64,000 nt of DNA from positions 930,001 to 994,000 of the forward strand of contig NZ_AP014612.1 of NCBI RefSeq assembly GCF_002355215.1, written 5' to 3'. Made by a program: the position numbers and the translations under genes. The DNA is from Streptococcus troglodytae. Its GTDB lineage: Bacteria > Bacillota > Bacilli > Lactobacillales > Streptococcaceae. Below the pieces are notes generated by a model, which saw only the letters and a program-made list of their open reading frames with translations, searched no databases and was not told where the DNA came from. Below, piece by piece: positions 1 through 11,879 of the stretch (position 1 is the first letter of the stretch; every line of letters starts with the position of its first letter).

Positions 1-463
1 ATGGCTATATAAAACCCTTAGTTTGGCAAGCAGGTGTTGACAGCGATTTTGATTATTCTCAACCTTTAACTAATATTGGGTTGGATTACCAATTGCAAAA
101 GGGAAGTCCTTCATCACAGAAGTCTCCTCATAGAAAGAGTAGTGACAGTCAAGTAGATACAAGAAATCTTACTACCCAACAGGTTGAGGATTGGGTTATT
201 GCAAATTATCTGGAAAATCGTAAGGATAATCGTTTTACTAAAAAGATTTCACTATTGAAAGTTGGAAAGCTAATACAGATGGTTTAGTTTATGCTACTAT
301 TAAGGAAAATCATCAGTCTGATGCGATGAGACAAGCAGGGGCAGAGCCTAATACCAACCCAACAGTTGCCCATTATCGTATTAATGCTAATGGAGAGTTG
401 GAAAAGTCATCAGATGGTCTCAACAATTGGGCTGTTGTTAGTAAGACTTACTATAGTGACTAA
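1..463 (+). pseudogene. 3' part of a secreted-type hypothetical protein gene, frameshifted
   Basis: The reading frame is open from base 3 at the window edge, so the gene starts outside the window. It runs in one frame to a stop at 285-287 and continues in a second frame to the stop at 461-463. The switch falls in the A run at 240-244: with one more A the frame reads ...RFTKKDFTIESWKANTDG... without a break. The tail contains LTTQQVEDWVIANYLE and later DGLVYATIKENHQ. I do not recognise the family with confidence; a streptococcal lipoprotein or surface protein C-terminus is possible. As sequenced the gene is broken, but the pattern matches the other homopolymer losses in this window. Confidence 0.6.
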
Positions 464-482
464 AAAATGCGTTAGAAACGAT

Positions 483-513
483 AAAAAGCCAATCCATTCG
501 GAAAGGCTTTTTT
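483..513. terminator. bidirectional intrinsic terminator
   Basis: An AAAAAGCC/GGCTTTTT stem with a 12-14 base loop lies between the convergent broken gene and ldh. It has A and T tracts on both sides, so it can serve both directions. Confidence 0.7.
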
Positions 514-519
514 CGTATC

Positions 520-1509
<990 letters not shown>

Positions 1510-1645
1510 CTAAACATCTCCTTATAATTTATTAAGTATATATTCTATACATTTTCATTCTAACACTTTTTGTTAAGAAAGTCACTAATATTTACCTTTC
1601 TCAGCGGAAAACTATAGTAGAATAGCTGAAAAAAAGCCTTATTTG

Positions 1646-1654
1646 TGATATAAT
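1646..1654 (+). promoter_or_regulatory. gyrA promoter, extended -10
   Basis: TGATATAAT is a perfect extended -10 box with no good -35. It lies 37 bases before the preferred gyrA start, which has TGAGG at 1678-1682. Confidence 0.6.
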
Positions 1655-1691
1655 ATAAAAGAGTTTTAGACTAGAAATGAGGCATTTTTTA

Positions 1692-4154
1692 ATGCAAGAT
1701 AGAAATTTAGTAGATGTCAATTTAACAAGTGAAATGAAGACGAGTTTTATTGACTATGCTATGAGTGTTATTGTTGCTCGGGCTCTTCCAGATGTTCGCG
1801 ATGGACTAAAACCTGTTCATCGCCGTATTTTATATGGCATGAATGAATTGGGGGTTACTCCTGATAAGCCGCATAAAAAATCAGCGCGTATTACAGGTGA
1901 TGTCATGGGTAAATACCATCCGCATGGAGATTCATCTATTTACGAAGCCATGGTTCGTATGGCACAATGGTGGTCTTACCGTCACATGTTGGTTGATGGT
2001 CATGGAAATTTTGGTTCTATGGACGGAGATGGCGCTGCAGCGCAGCGTTACACAGAAGCACGGATGAGCAAAATTGCTCTGGAAATGCTTCGTGATATTA
2101 ATAAAAATACGGTTGATTTTGCAGATAACTATGATGGTTCTGAACGTGAGCCTTTAGTTTTACCGTCACGTTTTCCAAATCTTCTGGTTAATGGAGCGAC
2201 AGGTATTGCTGTTGGAATGGCTACTAATATTCCACCTCATAATTTAGGGGAAACGATTGATGCTGTCAAATTAATTATGGATAATCCTGATGTGACAACG
2301 CGTGATCTAATGGAAGTACTACCCGGTCCCGATTTCCCAACAGGAGCTCTTGTTATGGGGAAATCAGGCATACATCGTGCCTATGATACAGGAAAAGGTT
2401 CTATTGTTTTGCGTGCTCGCACTGAGATTGAGCAAACGAAATCAGGCCGTGAACGCATTGTTGTTACCGAATTTCCTTATATGGTCAATAAAACTAAAGT
2501 ACATGAGCATATTGTTCGTTTAGCACAGGAAAAACGCGTTGAAGGGATCACTGCTGTTCGAGATGAATCCAGCCGTGAAGGTGTTCGTTTTATTATTGAA
2601 GTCCGCCGTGATGCTAGTGCTAATGTTATTTTAAATAATCTTTTCAAGTTAACAAGTCTACAAACTAATTTTAGTTTTAACATGTTAGCTATTGAGAAGG
2701 GTGTCCCTAAAATTTTGTCCTTGAGACAAATTTTAGATAATTATATTGACCATCAAAAAGAAGTCATTGTTAGACGTACTAAGTTTGATAAGGCTAAAGC
2801 TGAAAGTCGAGCCCATATCTTAGAAGGTTTGCTGATTGCTCTTGATCATCTGGATGAAGTTATCACCATTATCCGCAATAGTGAGACAGATACCATTGCT
2901 CAAGCTGAATTAATGAGTCGTTTTGATTTATCCGAAAGACAAAGTCAAGCCATTCTTGATATGCGCCTGCGTCGCTTGACCGGCTTGGAACGTGATAAAA
3001 TTCAGTCAGAATATAATGATCTTTTAGCTTTGATCGCTGATTTAGCTGATATCTTGGCTAAACCAGAACGTGTTATCACAATCATCAAAGATGAACTTGA
3101 AGACATCAAACGCAAGTTTGCTGATAAGCGCCGCACAGAGCTTATGATTGGAGAAGTTTTATCACTTGAAGATGAAGACCTGATTGAAGAAGAAGATGTT
3201 CTGATTACCTTATCTAATAAGGGTTATATTAAACGTCTTGGTCAAGATGAGTTTCGTGCACAAAAACGAGGCGGTCGTGGTGTCCAAGGAACAGGTGTCA
3301 ATGATGATGACTTTGTTCGTGAACTGGTATCAACAAGTACGCATGATGCCATGCTCTTCTTTACCAACCAAGGGAGAGTTTATCGTCTTAAAGGTTATGA
3401 AATTCCTGAATACGGCCGAACTGCTAAAGGCTTACCTATCGTCAATTTACTGAAATTAGATGATGGAGAAACGATTCAAACCATAATCAATGTAAAATCG
3501 GATGATTTTCATGATAAGTATTTATTCTTTACGACTAGACAAGGAGTTGTCAAACGGACTAGTGTGTCTGCCTTTGGCAATATTCGTCAAAATGGTCTTA
3601 AAGCGCTGAGTCTGCGCGATAATGATGAATTGATCAACGTTCTTTTGACCAATGGTCAAGAGGATATCATTATTGGAACACACTTAGGTTATTCTGTTCG
3701 TTTCCAAGAATCTGCTGTCCGCAATATGGGACGTTTGGCAACTGGTGTGAAAGGTGTTAATCTCAGAAAAAATGATTATGTCATCGGTGCAGATCACATA
3801 GCAGATAATCGCAATGTTCTAACCATTACAGAAAAAGGGTATGGTAAGCAAACACCTGCCAGTGAATACCCGACTAAAGGACGTGGTGGTAAAGGAATTA
3901 AAACTGCCAATATCACTGCTAAGAATGGTCCTCTTGCTGGACTTGTCACTGTCAATGATGATGAAGATATCATGATTATTACGGATACTGGTGTTATCAT
4001 TCGTACAAGTGTTGCCGATATCTCTCAGACTGGGCGTTCAGCTATGGGTGTCAAAGTGATGCGCCTAGATGAAAATGCTAAGATTGTAACCTTTGCTTTG
4101 GTCAAGTCTGAAGTAATAGAAGGCACTCCACTAAATAATAATGAAAATGAGTAG
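1692..4154 (+). CDS. gyrA: DNA gyrase subunit A
   Basis: Breakage-reunion subunit of gyrase, which partners GyrB to introduce negative supercoils. The catalytic Tyr lies in [11 protein letters not shown]. The quinolone region reads [12 protein letters not shown], that is the unmutated Ser and Glu. The C-terminal beta-pinwheel shows the GyrA box [10 protein letters not shown] and repeated blades. I prefer ATG 1692 ([10 protein letters not shown], about 820 residues) over ATG 1677, because GAGG at 1679-1682 is correctly spaced for 1692 and would overlap the earlier codon. srtA starts 6 bases after the stop, so the two are probably co-transcribed. Confidence 0.97.
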   Translation: MQDRNLVDVNLTSEMKTSFIDYAMSVIVARALPDVRDGLKPVHRRILYGMNELGVTPDKPHKKSARITGDVMGKYHPHGDSSIYEAMVRMAQWWSYRHMLVDGHGNFGSMDGDGAAAQRYTEARMSKIALEMLRDINKNTVDFADNYDGSEREPLVLPSRFPNLLVNGATGIAVGMATNIPPHNLGETIDAVKLIMDNPDVTTRDLMEVLPGPDFPTGALVMGKSGIHRAYDTGKGSIVLRARTEIEQTKSGRERIVVTEFPYMVNKTKVHEHIVRLAQEKRVEGITAVRDESSREGVRFIIEVRRDASANVILNNLFKLTSLQTNFSFNMLAIEKGVPKILSLRQILDNYIDHQKEVIVRRTKFDKAKAESRAHILEGLLIALDHLDEVITIIRNSETDTIAQAELMSRFDLSERQSQAILDMRLRRLTGLERDKIQSEYNDLLALIADLADILAKPERVITIIKDELEDIKRKFADKRRTELMIGEVLSLEDEDLIEEEDVLITLSNKGYIKRLGQDEFRAQKRGGRGVQGTGVNDDDFVRELVSTSTHDAMLFFTNQGRVYRLKGYEIPEYGRTAKGLPIVNLLKLDDGETIQTIINVKSDDFHDKYLFFTTRQGVVKRTSVSAFGNIRQNGLKALSLRDNDELINVLLTNGQEDIIIGTHLGYSVRFQESAVRNMGRLATGVKGVNLRKNDYVIGADHIADNRNVLTITEKGYGKQTPASEYPTKGRGGKGIKTANITAKNGPLAGLVTVNDDEDIMIITDTGVIIRTSVADISQTGRSAMGVKVMRLDENAKIVTFALVKSEVIEGTPLNNNENE

Positions 4155-4160
4155 GTAGCA

Positions 4161-4900
4161 ATGAAAAAAGAACGTCAATCTAGGAAAAACGAAGTTTTTT
4201 AAGGACCTTTCTGCCTATCCTTTTATTGGTGATTGGTTTAGCACTAATCTTCAATACCCCAATTAGAAATGCTCTGATTGCTTGGAATACCAATAGATAT
4301 CAGGTTTCTAATGTTAGCAAGAAGGATATTGAATGCAACAAGGCTGCTCATTCTTCCTTTGATTTTAAAAAGGTGGAATCCATCAGTACTCAATCGGTAC
4401 TGGCAGCACAAATGGCTGCTCAGAAGCTTCCTGTAATTGGCGGAATTGCCATTCCAGACTTAAAAATTAACTTACCAATCTTCAAAGGATTAGATAATGT
4501 TGGCTTAACATATGGTGCTGGGACGATGAAAAATGACCAAGTCATGGGCGAAAATAATTATGCCCTTGCTAGCCATCATGTTTTTGGTATGACCGGATCT
4601 TCACAGATGCTCTTTTCACCTTTAGAACGTGCAAAAGAAGGCATGGAAATTTATCTGACTGATAAAAATAAGGTTTATACTTATGTTATTAGTGAAGTGA
4701 AGACTGTCACGCCTGAACATGTAGAAGTTATTGACAATCGGCCGGGACAAAATGAAGTTACTTTGGTCACTTGTACAGATGCAGGGGCAACTGCCAGAAC
4801 CATTGTTCATGGTACATATAAAGGTGAAACTGATTTTAATAAGACTTCCAAAAAGATAAAGAAAGCTTTTAGGCAATCCTATAATCAAATATCATTTTAA
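4161..4900 (+). CDS. srtA: Class A sortase, frameshifted near the N-terminus
   Basis: Membrane transpeptidase that cleaves LPxTG proteins and links them to peptidoglycan; the WapE protein at 20091-21614 is an expected substrate. From 4161 the frame begins MKKERQSRK and stops after 13 codons. With one more A in the run at 4185-4189 it continues as R-S-F-L-R-T-F-L-P-I-L-L-L and then the membrane anchor and catalytic domain. The catalytic His is in ALASHHVFG, the Cys in LVTCTD and the Arg in GATARTIVHG. Restored length is about 246 residues, usual for SrtA. As sequenced, only initiation at TTG 4226 would give a product without the cytosolic end. A sequencing error is likely. Confidence 0.9.
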
Positions 4901-4903
4901 AAC

Positions 4904-4931
4904 AAGAAACTCGCTCTAACGAGTTTCTTTT
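4904..4931 (+). terminator. intrinsic terminator after srtA
   Basis: A perfect 10-bp stem (4904-4913 with 4920-4929) and a 6-base loop are followed by T residues, just after the srtA stop. Confidence 0.85.
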
Positions 4932-5106
4932 AGATACGACTTATTCTGTGAGCTCTCATGAGCGTTGCAAACGTAATAACAAGGAATCATGAGAAATTAG
5001 TTAACCGCCATATGTCTAATAATAGTACCTACGCCGGTGTGAGAGGAGTTAGAGGTTAGCCTCTACTTGACTGTCACTAATGATAATATTTGAAAGGAAA
5101 ATAAAA
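4932..5106. other. intergenic stretch with several small hairpins
   Basis: About 175 bases without a gene. A perfect 6-bp stem TAGAGG/CCTCTA closes on a TTAG loop at 5050-5065. A CTCATGA...TCATGAG pair and a CGTT-GCA-AACG hairpin lie around 4957-4995. This could be a structured leader of the following gene or a small RNA; nothing identifies it. Confidence 0.3.
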
Positions 5107-5511
5107 TTGAAATTAAAAGCAGTTCATCATGTCGCTTTGATAGTTTCGGATTATGATAAATCTTATGAGTTTTATGTTAATCAATTGGGTTTTGAGGTCA
5201 TTCGAGAAAATCACAGGCCGAAACGTCATGATTACAAACTTGATTTGAAATGTGGTGATATTGAGTTAGAAATTTTTGGAAATAAGTTAACGGACTCTAA
5301 TTACTGCGCTCCACCAAAGCGTATCAGTTGGCCGCGAGAAGCTTGTGGCTTGAGACATCTAGCTTTTTATGTAGAAGATGTTGAGGCATCTAGGCAGGAG
5401 TTGATAGCTTTAGGTATAAGAGTTGAAGAGGTTCGTTATGATGATTATACAGGTAAAAAAATGGCTTTCTTTTTTGATCCAGATGGTCTGCCTTTGGAAT
5501 TACATGAATAG
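5107..5511 (+). CDS. Glyoxalase/VOC family protein (lactoylglutathione lyase-like)
   Basis: Small vicinal-oxygen-chelate protein; the fold binds a divalent metal and acts on varied small substrates, and the substrate here cannot be told. Seen: KAVHHVALIVSDYDKSYEFY at the start and LRHLAFYVEDVE plus FFFDPDGLPLELHE later, with the metal-ligand His and Glu pattern of both half-domains. I chose TTG 5107 (134 residues, start KLKAVHH) because AAGG at 5094-5097 is spaced for it; the upstream in-frame ATG at 5080 has no ribosome site. It is a single gene after the srtA terminator. Confidence 0.85.
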   Translation: MKLKAVHHVALIVSDYDKSYEFYVNQLGFEVIRENHRPKRHDYKLDLKCGDIELEIFGNKLTDSNYCAPPKRISWPREACGLRHLAFYVEDVEASRQELIALGIRVEEVRYDDYTGKKMAFFFDPDGLPLELHE

Positions 5512-5593
5512 TCATGAAAAATTGATAGTTTTTTCAGTTTGAAAAGCAAACTCTCAGGATTAAGAATAAGAGAAAGACAATAAGAAAGGAAGA

Positions 5594-6568
5594 ATGATGA
5601 TTTTACGAAAATTATTAATAGGCGGAATACTTTTTCTGACTTCTATAGTGCCTCTAAGTTTCGTTGCTGCTAGCAGCAACGATTCTGTTCAGAAGGTTAT
5701 TGATGAATCTTATGTTCAACCAGACTATGTTATGGGGTATTCTTTAAGTGAAGAGCAGCGCAGTCAAACGTTAAATTTGTTGGGTTATAATGCTGATAAG
5801 GATACCAATGTTAAAACACTCAATACAAGCAGCTATGCTAAAATTATAAATGTTGCTGACGATTCGAGTTTGCAGTTGTACTCATCTGTTAAGATTCAAA
5901 AATTAGGTAATAAGGAAACACTTGATGTGCAGATTGTTACTCCTGAAAACATTACCAAGGTGACACAAGACATGTATCGAAATGCCGCTGTAACGCTTGG
6001 AATTGAACATGCTAAAATTACAGTTGCAGCACCAATTGCTGTAACGGGAGAATCAGCTTTAGCAGGTATTTATTATTCACTTGAAGAAAATGGTGCAACC
6101 GTTTCTGAAGAAGGTAAAAATTTGGCTCAAGAAGAACTCAATACTCTCTCTGGAATTAATGAGGAAAATAAAGGAAAAGAAAGTTATGATGCTGATAAGC
6201 TTAATGTTGCTCTAACAGATATTAAATCTGCAGTAGCTGATTCAGGTGATAAATTAACAAAAGATCAAGTTCGAAAGATTGTTGAGAATACGTTGAAAAA
6301 TTACGATTTGAATTCTTCAATGACTGACAAACAAATAACATTAATCGTTAATTTTGCATTTAAACTCTCAAAGAGTGAGGTTATTCACAATAAAGGGTTT
6401 AAATCAACTCTGAATTCTCTAAAAGACAGTATTGTTGCTAATGCTAAATCAACTTTTAAGGGACTCAACTTAAAGTTTAATGCTAACAAAGCTATTGAGT
6501 CCGGCAAGGGTTTTTTTGCTAAAATCTGGCAATGGTTTGTTAATTTTTTTACAGGATTATTTTCCTAA
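5594..6568 (+). CDS. DUF1002 family secreted protein
   Basis: 324 residues. A signal peptide is evident: basic start MILRKLL, hydrophobic core, then AASS around residue 26, so the protein is exported. Residues about 40-190 match my memory of DUF1002 (VMGYSLSEEQR, then IVTPENITKVT, MYRNAAVTLGI and APIAVTGESALAGIY). The function of the family is unknown. The C-terminal third has amphipathic helices and ends in an aromatic hydrophobic stretch (WQWFVNFFTGLF), which may touch the membrane. AAAGGA lies 7 bases before ATG 5594. It stands alone between hairpins. Confidence 0.85.
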   Translation: MMILRKLLIGGILFLTSIVPLSFVAASSNDSVQKVIDESYVQPDYVMGYSLSEEQRSQTLNLLGYNADKDTNVKTLNTSSYAKIINVADDSSLQLYSSVKIQKLGNKETLDVQIVTPENITKVTQDMYRNAAVTLGIEHAKITVAAPIAVTGESALAGIYYSLEENGATVSEEGKNLAQEELNTLSGINEENKGKESYDADKLNVALTDIKSAVADSGDKLTKDQVRKIVENTLKNYDLNSSMTDKQITLIVNFAFKLSKSEVIHNKGFKSTLNSLKDSIVANAKSTFKGLNLKFNANKAIESGKGFFAKIWQWFVNFFTGLFS

Positions 6569-6593
6569 AATCATAATAACTTACTTAAGTTAT

Positions 6594-6623
6594 TTAGCCT
6601 TGTTTTGAGTAGGTTAAGGCTAA
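6594..6623 (+). terminator. possible weak terminator
   Basis: A perfect 8-bp stem TTAGCCTT/AAGGCTAA with a 14-base loop stands after the DUF1002 gene. No strong T tract follows, so activity is uncertain. Confidence 0.4.
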
Positions 6624-6735
6624 GAATCTAACTTTATTTTGTGAATAATTGCATATCAATCATCTAATCTGTCCCAATAAGATACTCCTTTTTAATTTGA
6701 GTTAACTAATTTATTGAAATTTTCTGAAAATACTC

Positions 6736-6763
6736 TTGACAGCCTTGCCATCAATGTTATAAT
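6736..6763 (+). promoter_or_regulatory. strong sigma-A promoter before NRAMP-like gene
   Basis: Consensus -35 TTGACA (6736-6741), 16-base spacer, consensus -10 TATAAT (6758-6763) with upstream TGT giving an extended -10. A CAGA...TCTG pair follows in the leader. Confidence 0.85.
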
Positions 6764-6822
6764 AATTGTACATCAGATTCAGAAAACTCTGATAATTTTA
6801 GTTATAAAAAGGAGAAAAGTTT

Positions 6823-8082
6823 ATGGTAGAAAATGGTGAGGAACGCTCAACCTGGCGAAGTAAATTGAAAGCTATGGGGCCGGGGATCCTTATGGCATCA
6901 GCAGCTGTTGGTGGTTCCCATATTGTCTCATCAACACAGGCAGGTGCTATTTATGGCTGGCAGTTGGCCATTATTGTTTTATTGGTTAACTTGTTTAAAT
7001 ATCCATTTTTTCGTTTTGGTTCGCAATACACATTGCAAAATAATAAAAGTCTAATTGAAGGCTACGGAGAAAAAGGGAAACTTTATTTGTGGGTGTTTTT
7101 TATCATGAATATATTCTCAGCCGTTGTCAATACAGCAGCTGTTGGAATTTTAGCTGCGGCAATTCTTTATAATATCTTTCCAAATGGATTTGGCCTATCT
7201 ATTTCGCAATTAACAACAGCTCTTATCGTGGTAACCTTGGCAATGCTTTTAATTGGAGGTTATCGTTTTCTTGATGGTTTATCTAAGTGGGTGATGACGG
7301 CCTTGACTTTGGCGACAACTTTGGCTGTTGTTATTGCTCTCTTTAAACATAGAGAATATGCTCCAGATTTTACAGCACCATCACCATGGCAACTAACAGC
7401 TCTGCCCTTTATCGTTTCTTTGATGGGCTGGATGCCAGCTCCGATTGAAATTTCGGCTATCAATTCTATGTGGACGGTGGAAAAGCGCAAGACAGCAAAA
7501 GTCTCCTTGACTGATGGTATTTTTGACTTTAACGTTGGTTATATCGGAACAGCTATTCTTGCCTTTATCTTCTTAGCACTGGGTGCTTTGATTCAATTTG
7601 GTTCAGGCCAACAAGTTAAGAGTGCTAGTGCAGCTTACATTGCCCAGTTTATCAACATGTATGAATCATCCTTTGGCTCTTGGTCTCGTCTTTTGATTGC
7701 CTTCATTGCTTTTCTTTGTATTTTCGGGACAACCATTACGGTTATTGATGGCTATTCACGCGCCAATAATGAAACTATGCGCTTGCTATTTGGACGAAAG
7801 GAAGCTTCACAAAAGGCACTTAATATCTGGATGATTTTTACATCTATTATTGGAATTATTATTGTTCTTTTATTTGCAGGTGACGTTGCAACACTGATGC
7901 GTTTTGCCATGATTGCATCCTTCCTGACTACACCAGTTTATGCTTATTTGAATTATTCATTGGTTAATAACAAGGAACACAAGCTGTCTGCTTGGCTGAA
8001 TTGGTTATCCATTTTTGGTTTGATTTATCTGGCTGGTTTTGCTATTTTCTTCCTAGTTTATATAACTGGTCTACTCAGCTAA
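6823..8082 (+). CDS. NRAMP-related membrane transporter lacking canonical metal motifs
   Basis: 419 residues with about eleven membrane segments and overall NRAMP/MntH resemblance (MGPGILMASAAVGGSHIVSS at the first helix). NRAMP proteins move Mn2+ or Fe2+ with protons, using DPGN in helix 1 and a MPH motif in helix 6. Here helix 1 reads AAVGGSH and helix 6 reads WMPAPIEIS, so both canonical ligand motifs are absent. A divalent-metal function is therefore uncertain; Mg2+ or another substrate is possible, as in NRAMP-related outgroups. The gene has a strong promoter, a GGAG ribosome site and its own terminator. A general database label of Mn2+/Fe2+ transporter would be too confident. Confidence 0.8.
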   Translation: MVENGEERSTWRSKLKAMGPGILMASAAVGGSHIVSSTQAGAIYGWQLAIIVLLVNLFKYPFFRFGSQYTLQNNKSLIEGYGEKGKLYLWVFFIMNIFSAVVNTAAVGILAAAILYNIFPNGFGLSISQLTTALIVVTLAMLLIGGYRFLDGLSKWVMTALTLATTLAVVIALFKHREYAPDFTAPSPWQLTALPFIVSLMGWMPAPIEISAINSMWTVEKRKTAKVSLTDGIFDFNVGYIGTAILAFIFLALGALIQFGSGQQVKSASAAYIAQFINMYESSFGSWSRLLIAFIAFLCIFGTTITVIDGYSRANNETMRLLFGRKEASQKALNIWMIFTSIIGIIIVLLFAGDVATLMRFAMIASFLTTPVYAYLNYSLVNNKEHKLSAWLNWLSIFGLIYLAGFAIFFLVYITGLLS

Positions 8083-8086
8083 TAAT

Positions 8087-8110
8087 AAGAGGCACTTTAA
8101 GGTGTCTTTT
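8087..8110 (+). terminator. intrinsic terminator
   Basis: A 9-bp stem with two G-T pairs (8087-8095 with 8102-8110), ending in T residues, directly after the NRAMP-like gene. Confidence 0.75.
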
Positions 8111-8294
8111 AATTTTCTAATTTTTTGTGTGTTATAATAATGACAGGAATTAAGTGATTTTATGCCAGAACTTTAAAAGGGATCCGATTTGGCCTTCAAA
8201 TACAGTCGAACGAAATGAAAATATTATTTGATTTAAAATAATATTGTTATTGTTTATCTAAGATTAGTTAAACTAGCTAGTTAGAGGAGAAGAA

Positions 8295-9105
8295 ATGAGT
8301 GTGAAAGTTATTGCAACCGATCTGGATGGGACTTTCTTGAATTCTAAAGGGAGTTACGATCATAACCGATTTCGAAGGATTTTAAAACAATTGCAAGAAA
8401 GAGATATTCGCTTTGTTGTCGCAAGCAGCAATCCATACCGTCAACTGCGCGGACACTTTCCTGATTGTCATGAACAGTTAACGTTTGTCGGTGAAAATGG
8501 CGCTAATATTATTTCTAAAAATCAATCCTTAGTTGAAGTTTTCCAGCAAAGAGAGGATGTTACTAGTATCATTCACTTTATTGAAGAGAGGTATCCTCAA
8601 GCTGTTATTGCCTTATCGGGAGAAAAAAAGGGCTATCTAAAAAAGGATGTTTCTGAGGATATTGTCAAAATGCTTTCACCTTTCTTTCCTGTTTTAGAAC
8701 TTGTGAACTCGTTTTCCCCCTTCCTGATGAACGCTTTTTAAGTTGACCTTGCAGGTTAAAGAAGAGGAGTCAGCTCAAATCATGAAGGCTATTTCTGATT
8801 ATAAAACAAGTCAGCGTTTGGTAGGAACGGCCAGCGGTTTTGGTTATATTGATATTATTACAAGAGGACTGCACAAGGGCTGGGCTTTACAACAGTTATT
8901 GAAGCGCTGGCATTTTACTGGTGATCATTTAATGGCTTTTGGTGATGGCGGAAATGATATTGAAATGTTAAAACTAGCTAAGTATTCTTATGCTATGGCT
9001 AATGCACCTAAAAATGTTAAGGCAGCTGCTAATTATCAAGCTAAGTCAAATGATGAATCTGGGGTCTTAGACGTTATTGATAATTATCTAGCTTCTATTG
9101 ATTAG
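8295..9105 (+). CDS. Cof-type HAD-IIB family phosphatase, two frameshifts
   Basis: Cytoplasmic sugar-phosphate-type phosphatase of the HAD superfamily. Motif I is TDLDGTFLNSKG at the start, motif II VVASSNPYRQL, and motifs III/IV appear as GLHKGWAL and MAFGDGGNDIEML near the end. The frame breaks around 8716-8740: one more C in the run at 8716-8720 and one more T in the run at 8735-8739 restore ...FSPLPDERFFKLTLQV... Both losses lie within 25 bases, which favours sequencing error. Restored length is about 270 residues, normal for the family. AGAGGAGAAG precedes ATG 8295. An extended -10 (TGTTATAAT at 8130-8138) lies upstream. Confidence 0.85.
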
Positions 9106-9112
9106 TGAATGC

Positions 9113-9139
9113 AAAAAAACTGTTTTAAACAGCTTTTTT
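9113..9139 (+). terminator. intrinsic terminator after HAD gene
   Basis: CTGTTT/AAACAG stem with flanking A7 and T6 tracts, 8 bases after the HAD stop and only about 10 bases before the next start codon. Confidence 0.75.
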
Positions 9140-9148
9140 GCTATCATA

Positions 9149-9811
9149 ATGGATTTGAGAGATAAAATATTGGAAAATAGAACTGCTGAAAAACGTCAAA
9201 AAGAAAGAGGGAGTGCCGAATTGACTACCTATCAAATGAAACGGCTGCAAACTTTTCAGAAAGCCAATAGTAAGGTTAAAGCGGATAGTATCGTATTTGC
9301 AGGAGATTCCATCACTGAATTTTTTCCTTTGAAAAAATATCTAGGTCATAATTTACCTTTAGTCAATAGAGGAATAGCTGGGACAGATTCTATTTGGCTT
9401 TTGGAACATATAGAAGATCAAGTGTTGACTTTGAATCCTGCTAAAGTGTTCTTGATGATTGGCATTAATGATATCGGTAGAGGTTATCCTCTGTTAGACA
9501 TTGTCGCAAGGATCTCGAATATCATTGCTCAAATTAGAGCTAGTCATATTTTGACAAAAATTTATGTATTGTCTGTATTACCAGTCAATGAATCTGAACA
9601 GTATGCTGGCAAGGTAAAAATCAGAAATAATGCACTTATTCAGGTGTTAAATCAGCATTTACAGGTTTTATCTGGGGTTAACTATATTGATTTATATCCA
9701 TTATTGCTAGATGAAAAAGGAGACTTAGCTGAGGATTATACGACGGACGGACTGCATTTGACTCAAACAGCCTATGCTAAAATTGCTCAAACCATAAAAA
9801 TAGACTTATAA
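9149..9811 (+). CDS. SGNH/GDSL-type hydrolase
   Basis: Probable esterase or lipase of the SGNH fold, substrate unknown. The four blocks are visible: FAGDSITEF (Ser nucleophile), NRGIAGTDS (Gly), GINDIG (Asn) and the closing DGLHLT with catalytic Asp and His. No signal peptide is seen, so it is probably cytoplasmic. The length from ATG 9149 is 220 residues. No clear Shine-Dalgarno sequence precedes ATG 9149; TTG 9170 is an alternative. The gene sits directly behind the terminator of the HAD gene. Confidence 0.85.
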   Translation: MDLRDKILENRTAEKRQKERGSAELTTYQMKRLQTFQKANSKVKADSIVFAGDSITEFFPLKKYLGHNLPLVNRGIAGTDSIWLLEHIEDQVLTLNPAKVFLMIGINDIGRGYPLLDIVARISNIIAQIRASHILTKIYVLSVLPVNESEQYAGKVKIRNNALIQVLNQHLQVLSGVNYIDLYPLLLDEKGDLAEDYTTDGLHLTQTAYAKIAQTIKIDL

Positions 9812-9949
9812 GAAAAGATAGAAACCAAAGAAAATCGAACATCCAATCTAGTAGCTATTTAATGCCATCATAGGATAGTATCAGTATATCTGATTATTTT
9901 ACAAGAAAAACTATTTATCCTAAGGTATAATACAAGTATTAAGATAACA

Positions 9950-10324
9950 AATGAATTGCATTGGGCTTGAAAGAGATGAACTTTGGAGCTTATGAAGGTC
10001 AACAAGAATACCTACATCCACCGCGTACAGTTCGTCGGGAAACAGGTAATTATTATGAAAAATTTGGCAGTGAAACAGAACAGATCTGTTCAAGAACGTT
10101 TATTGAAAACAATGACAGCAATTGCTCAAGCAGAAGCTGGCAAAACTGTTTTAGCAGTCAGTCATGCAGGTGCTTTATCACAATTCCTGCTGGCTCTTGG
10201 CTTAGAAAAGAAAATGACTTTCTTTCCAAGTAATTGCTGCGTTTTAGAATTTCATTACGAGGCTGACCAATTTGATCTTGTACGCTTTATTGATACTTTA
10301 GAAGAAAAAATAATCAATTTATAA
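9950..10324 (+). pseudogene. 5'-truncated histidine phosphatase (phosphoglycerate mutase-like) remnant
   Basis: The sequence starts abruptly at GLKEMNFGAYEGQ, a mid-protein motif of this family. The N-terminal RHG motif that carries the catalytic His is missing; the sequence upstream back to 9863 shows no family similarity. The frame changes near 10085-10100 and the end reads VQERLLKTMTAIAQ, then VSHAGALSQFLLALG with the second catalytic His. The frame change here is +1, unlike the one-base losses elsewhere in the window, so this looks like true decay. It lies 12 bases before the glucosidase gene. Confidence 0.7.
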
Positions 10325-11785
<1,461 letters not shown>

Positions 11786-11819
11786 GAGTTTAGGACAGAC
11801 ATAAACTTATAAATCTTCT

Positions 11820-11860
11820 AAAAAGCTACTGTGAAAGAGAATTTTTCAGTGGCTTTTTTT
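11820..11860 (+). terminator. intrinsic terminator after GH1 gene
   Basis: A 12-bp stem with one G-T pair (11820-11831 with 11847-11858) and a T7 tract. Confidence 0.85.
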
Positions 11861-11879
11861 ATTTATCACCTTTGTAACC

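Noticed and set aside
5536..5552. Terminator after the glyoxalase-like gene
   Set aside because: AGTTTG/CAAACT forms a 6-bp hairpin, but no T tract follows it.
9898..9931. Promoter for the phosphatase remnant (TTTACA and TATAAT)
   Set aside because: The spacer is 22 bases, too long for a sigma-A promoter; the TATAAT alone is weak evidence in A/T-rich DNA.
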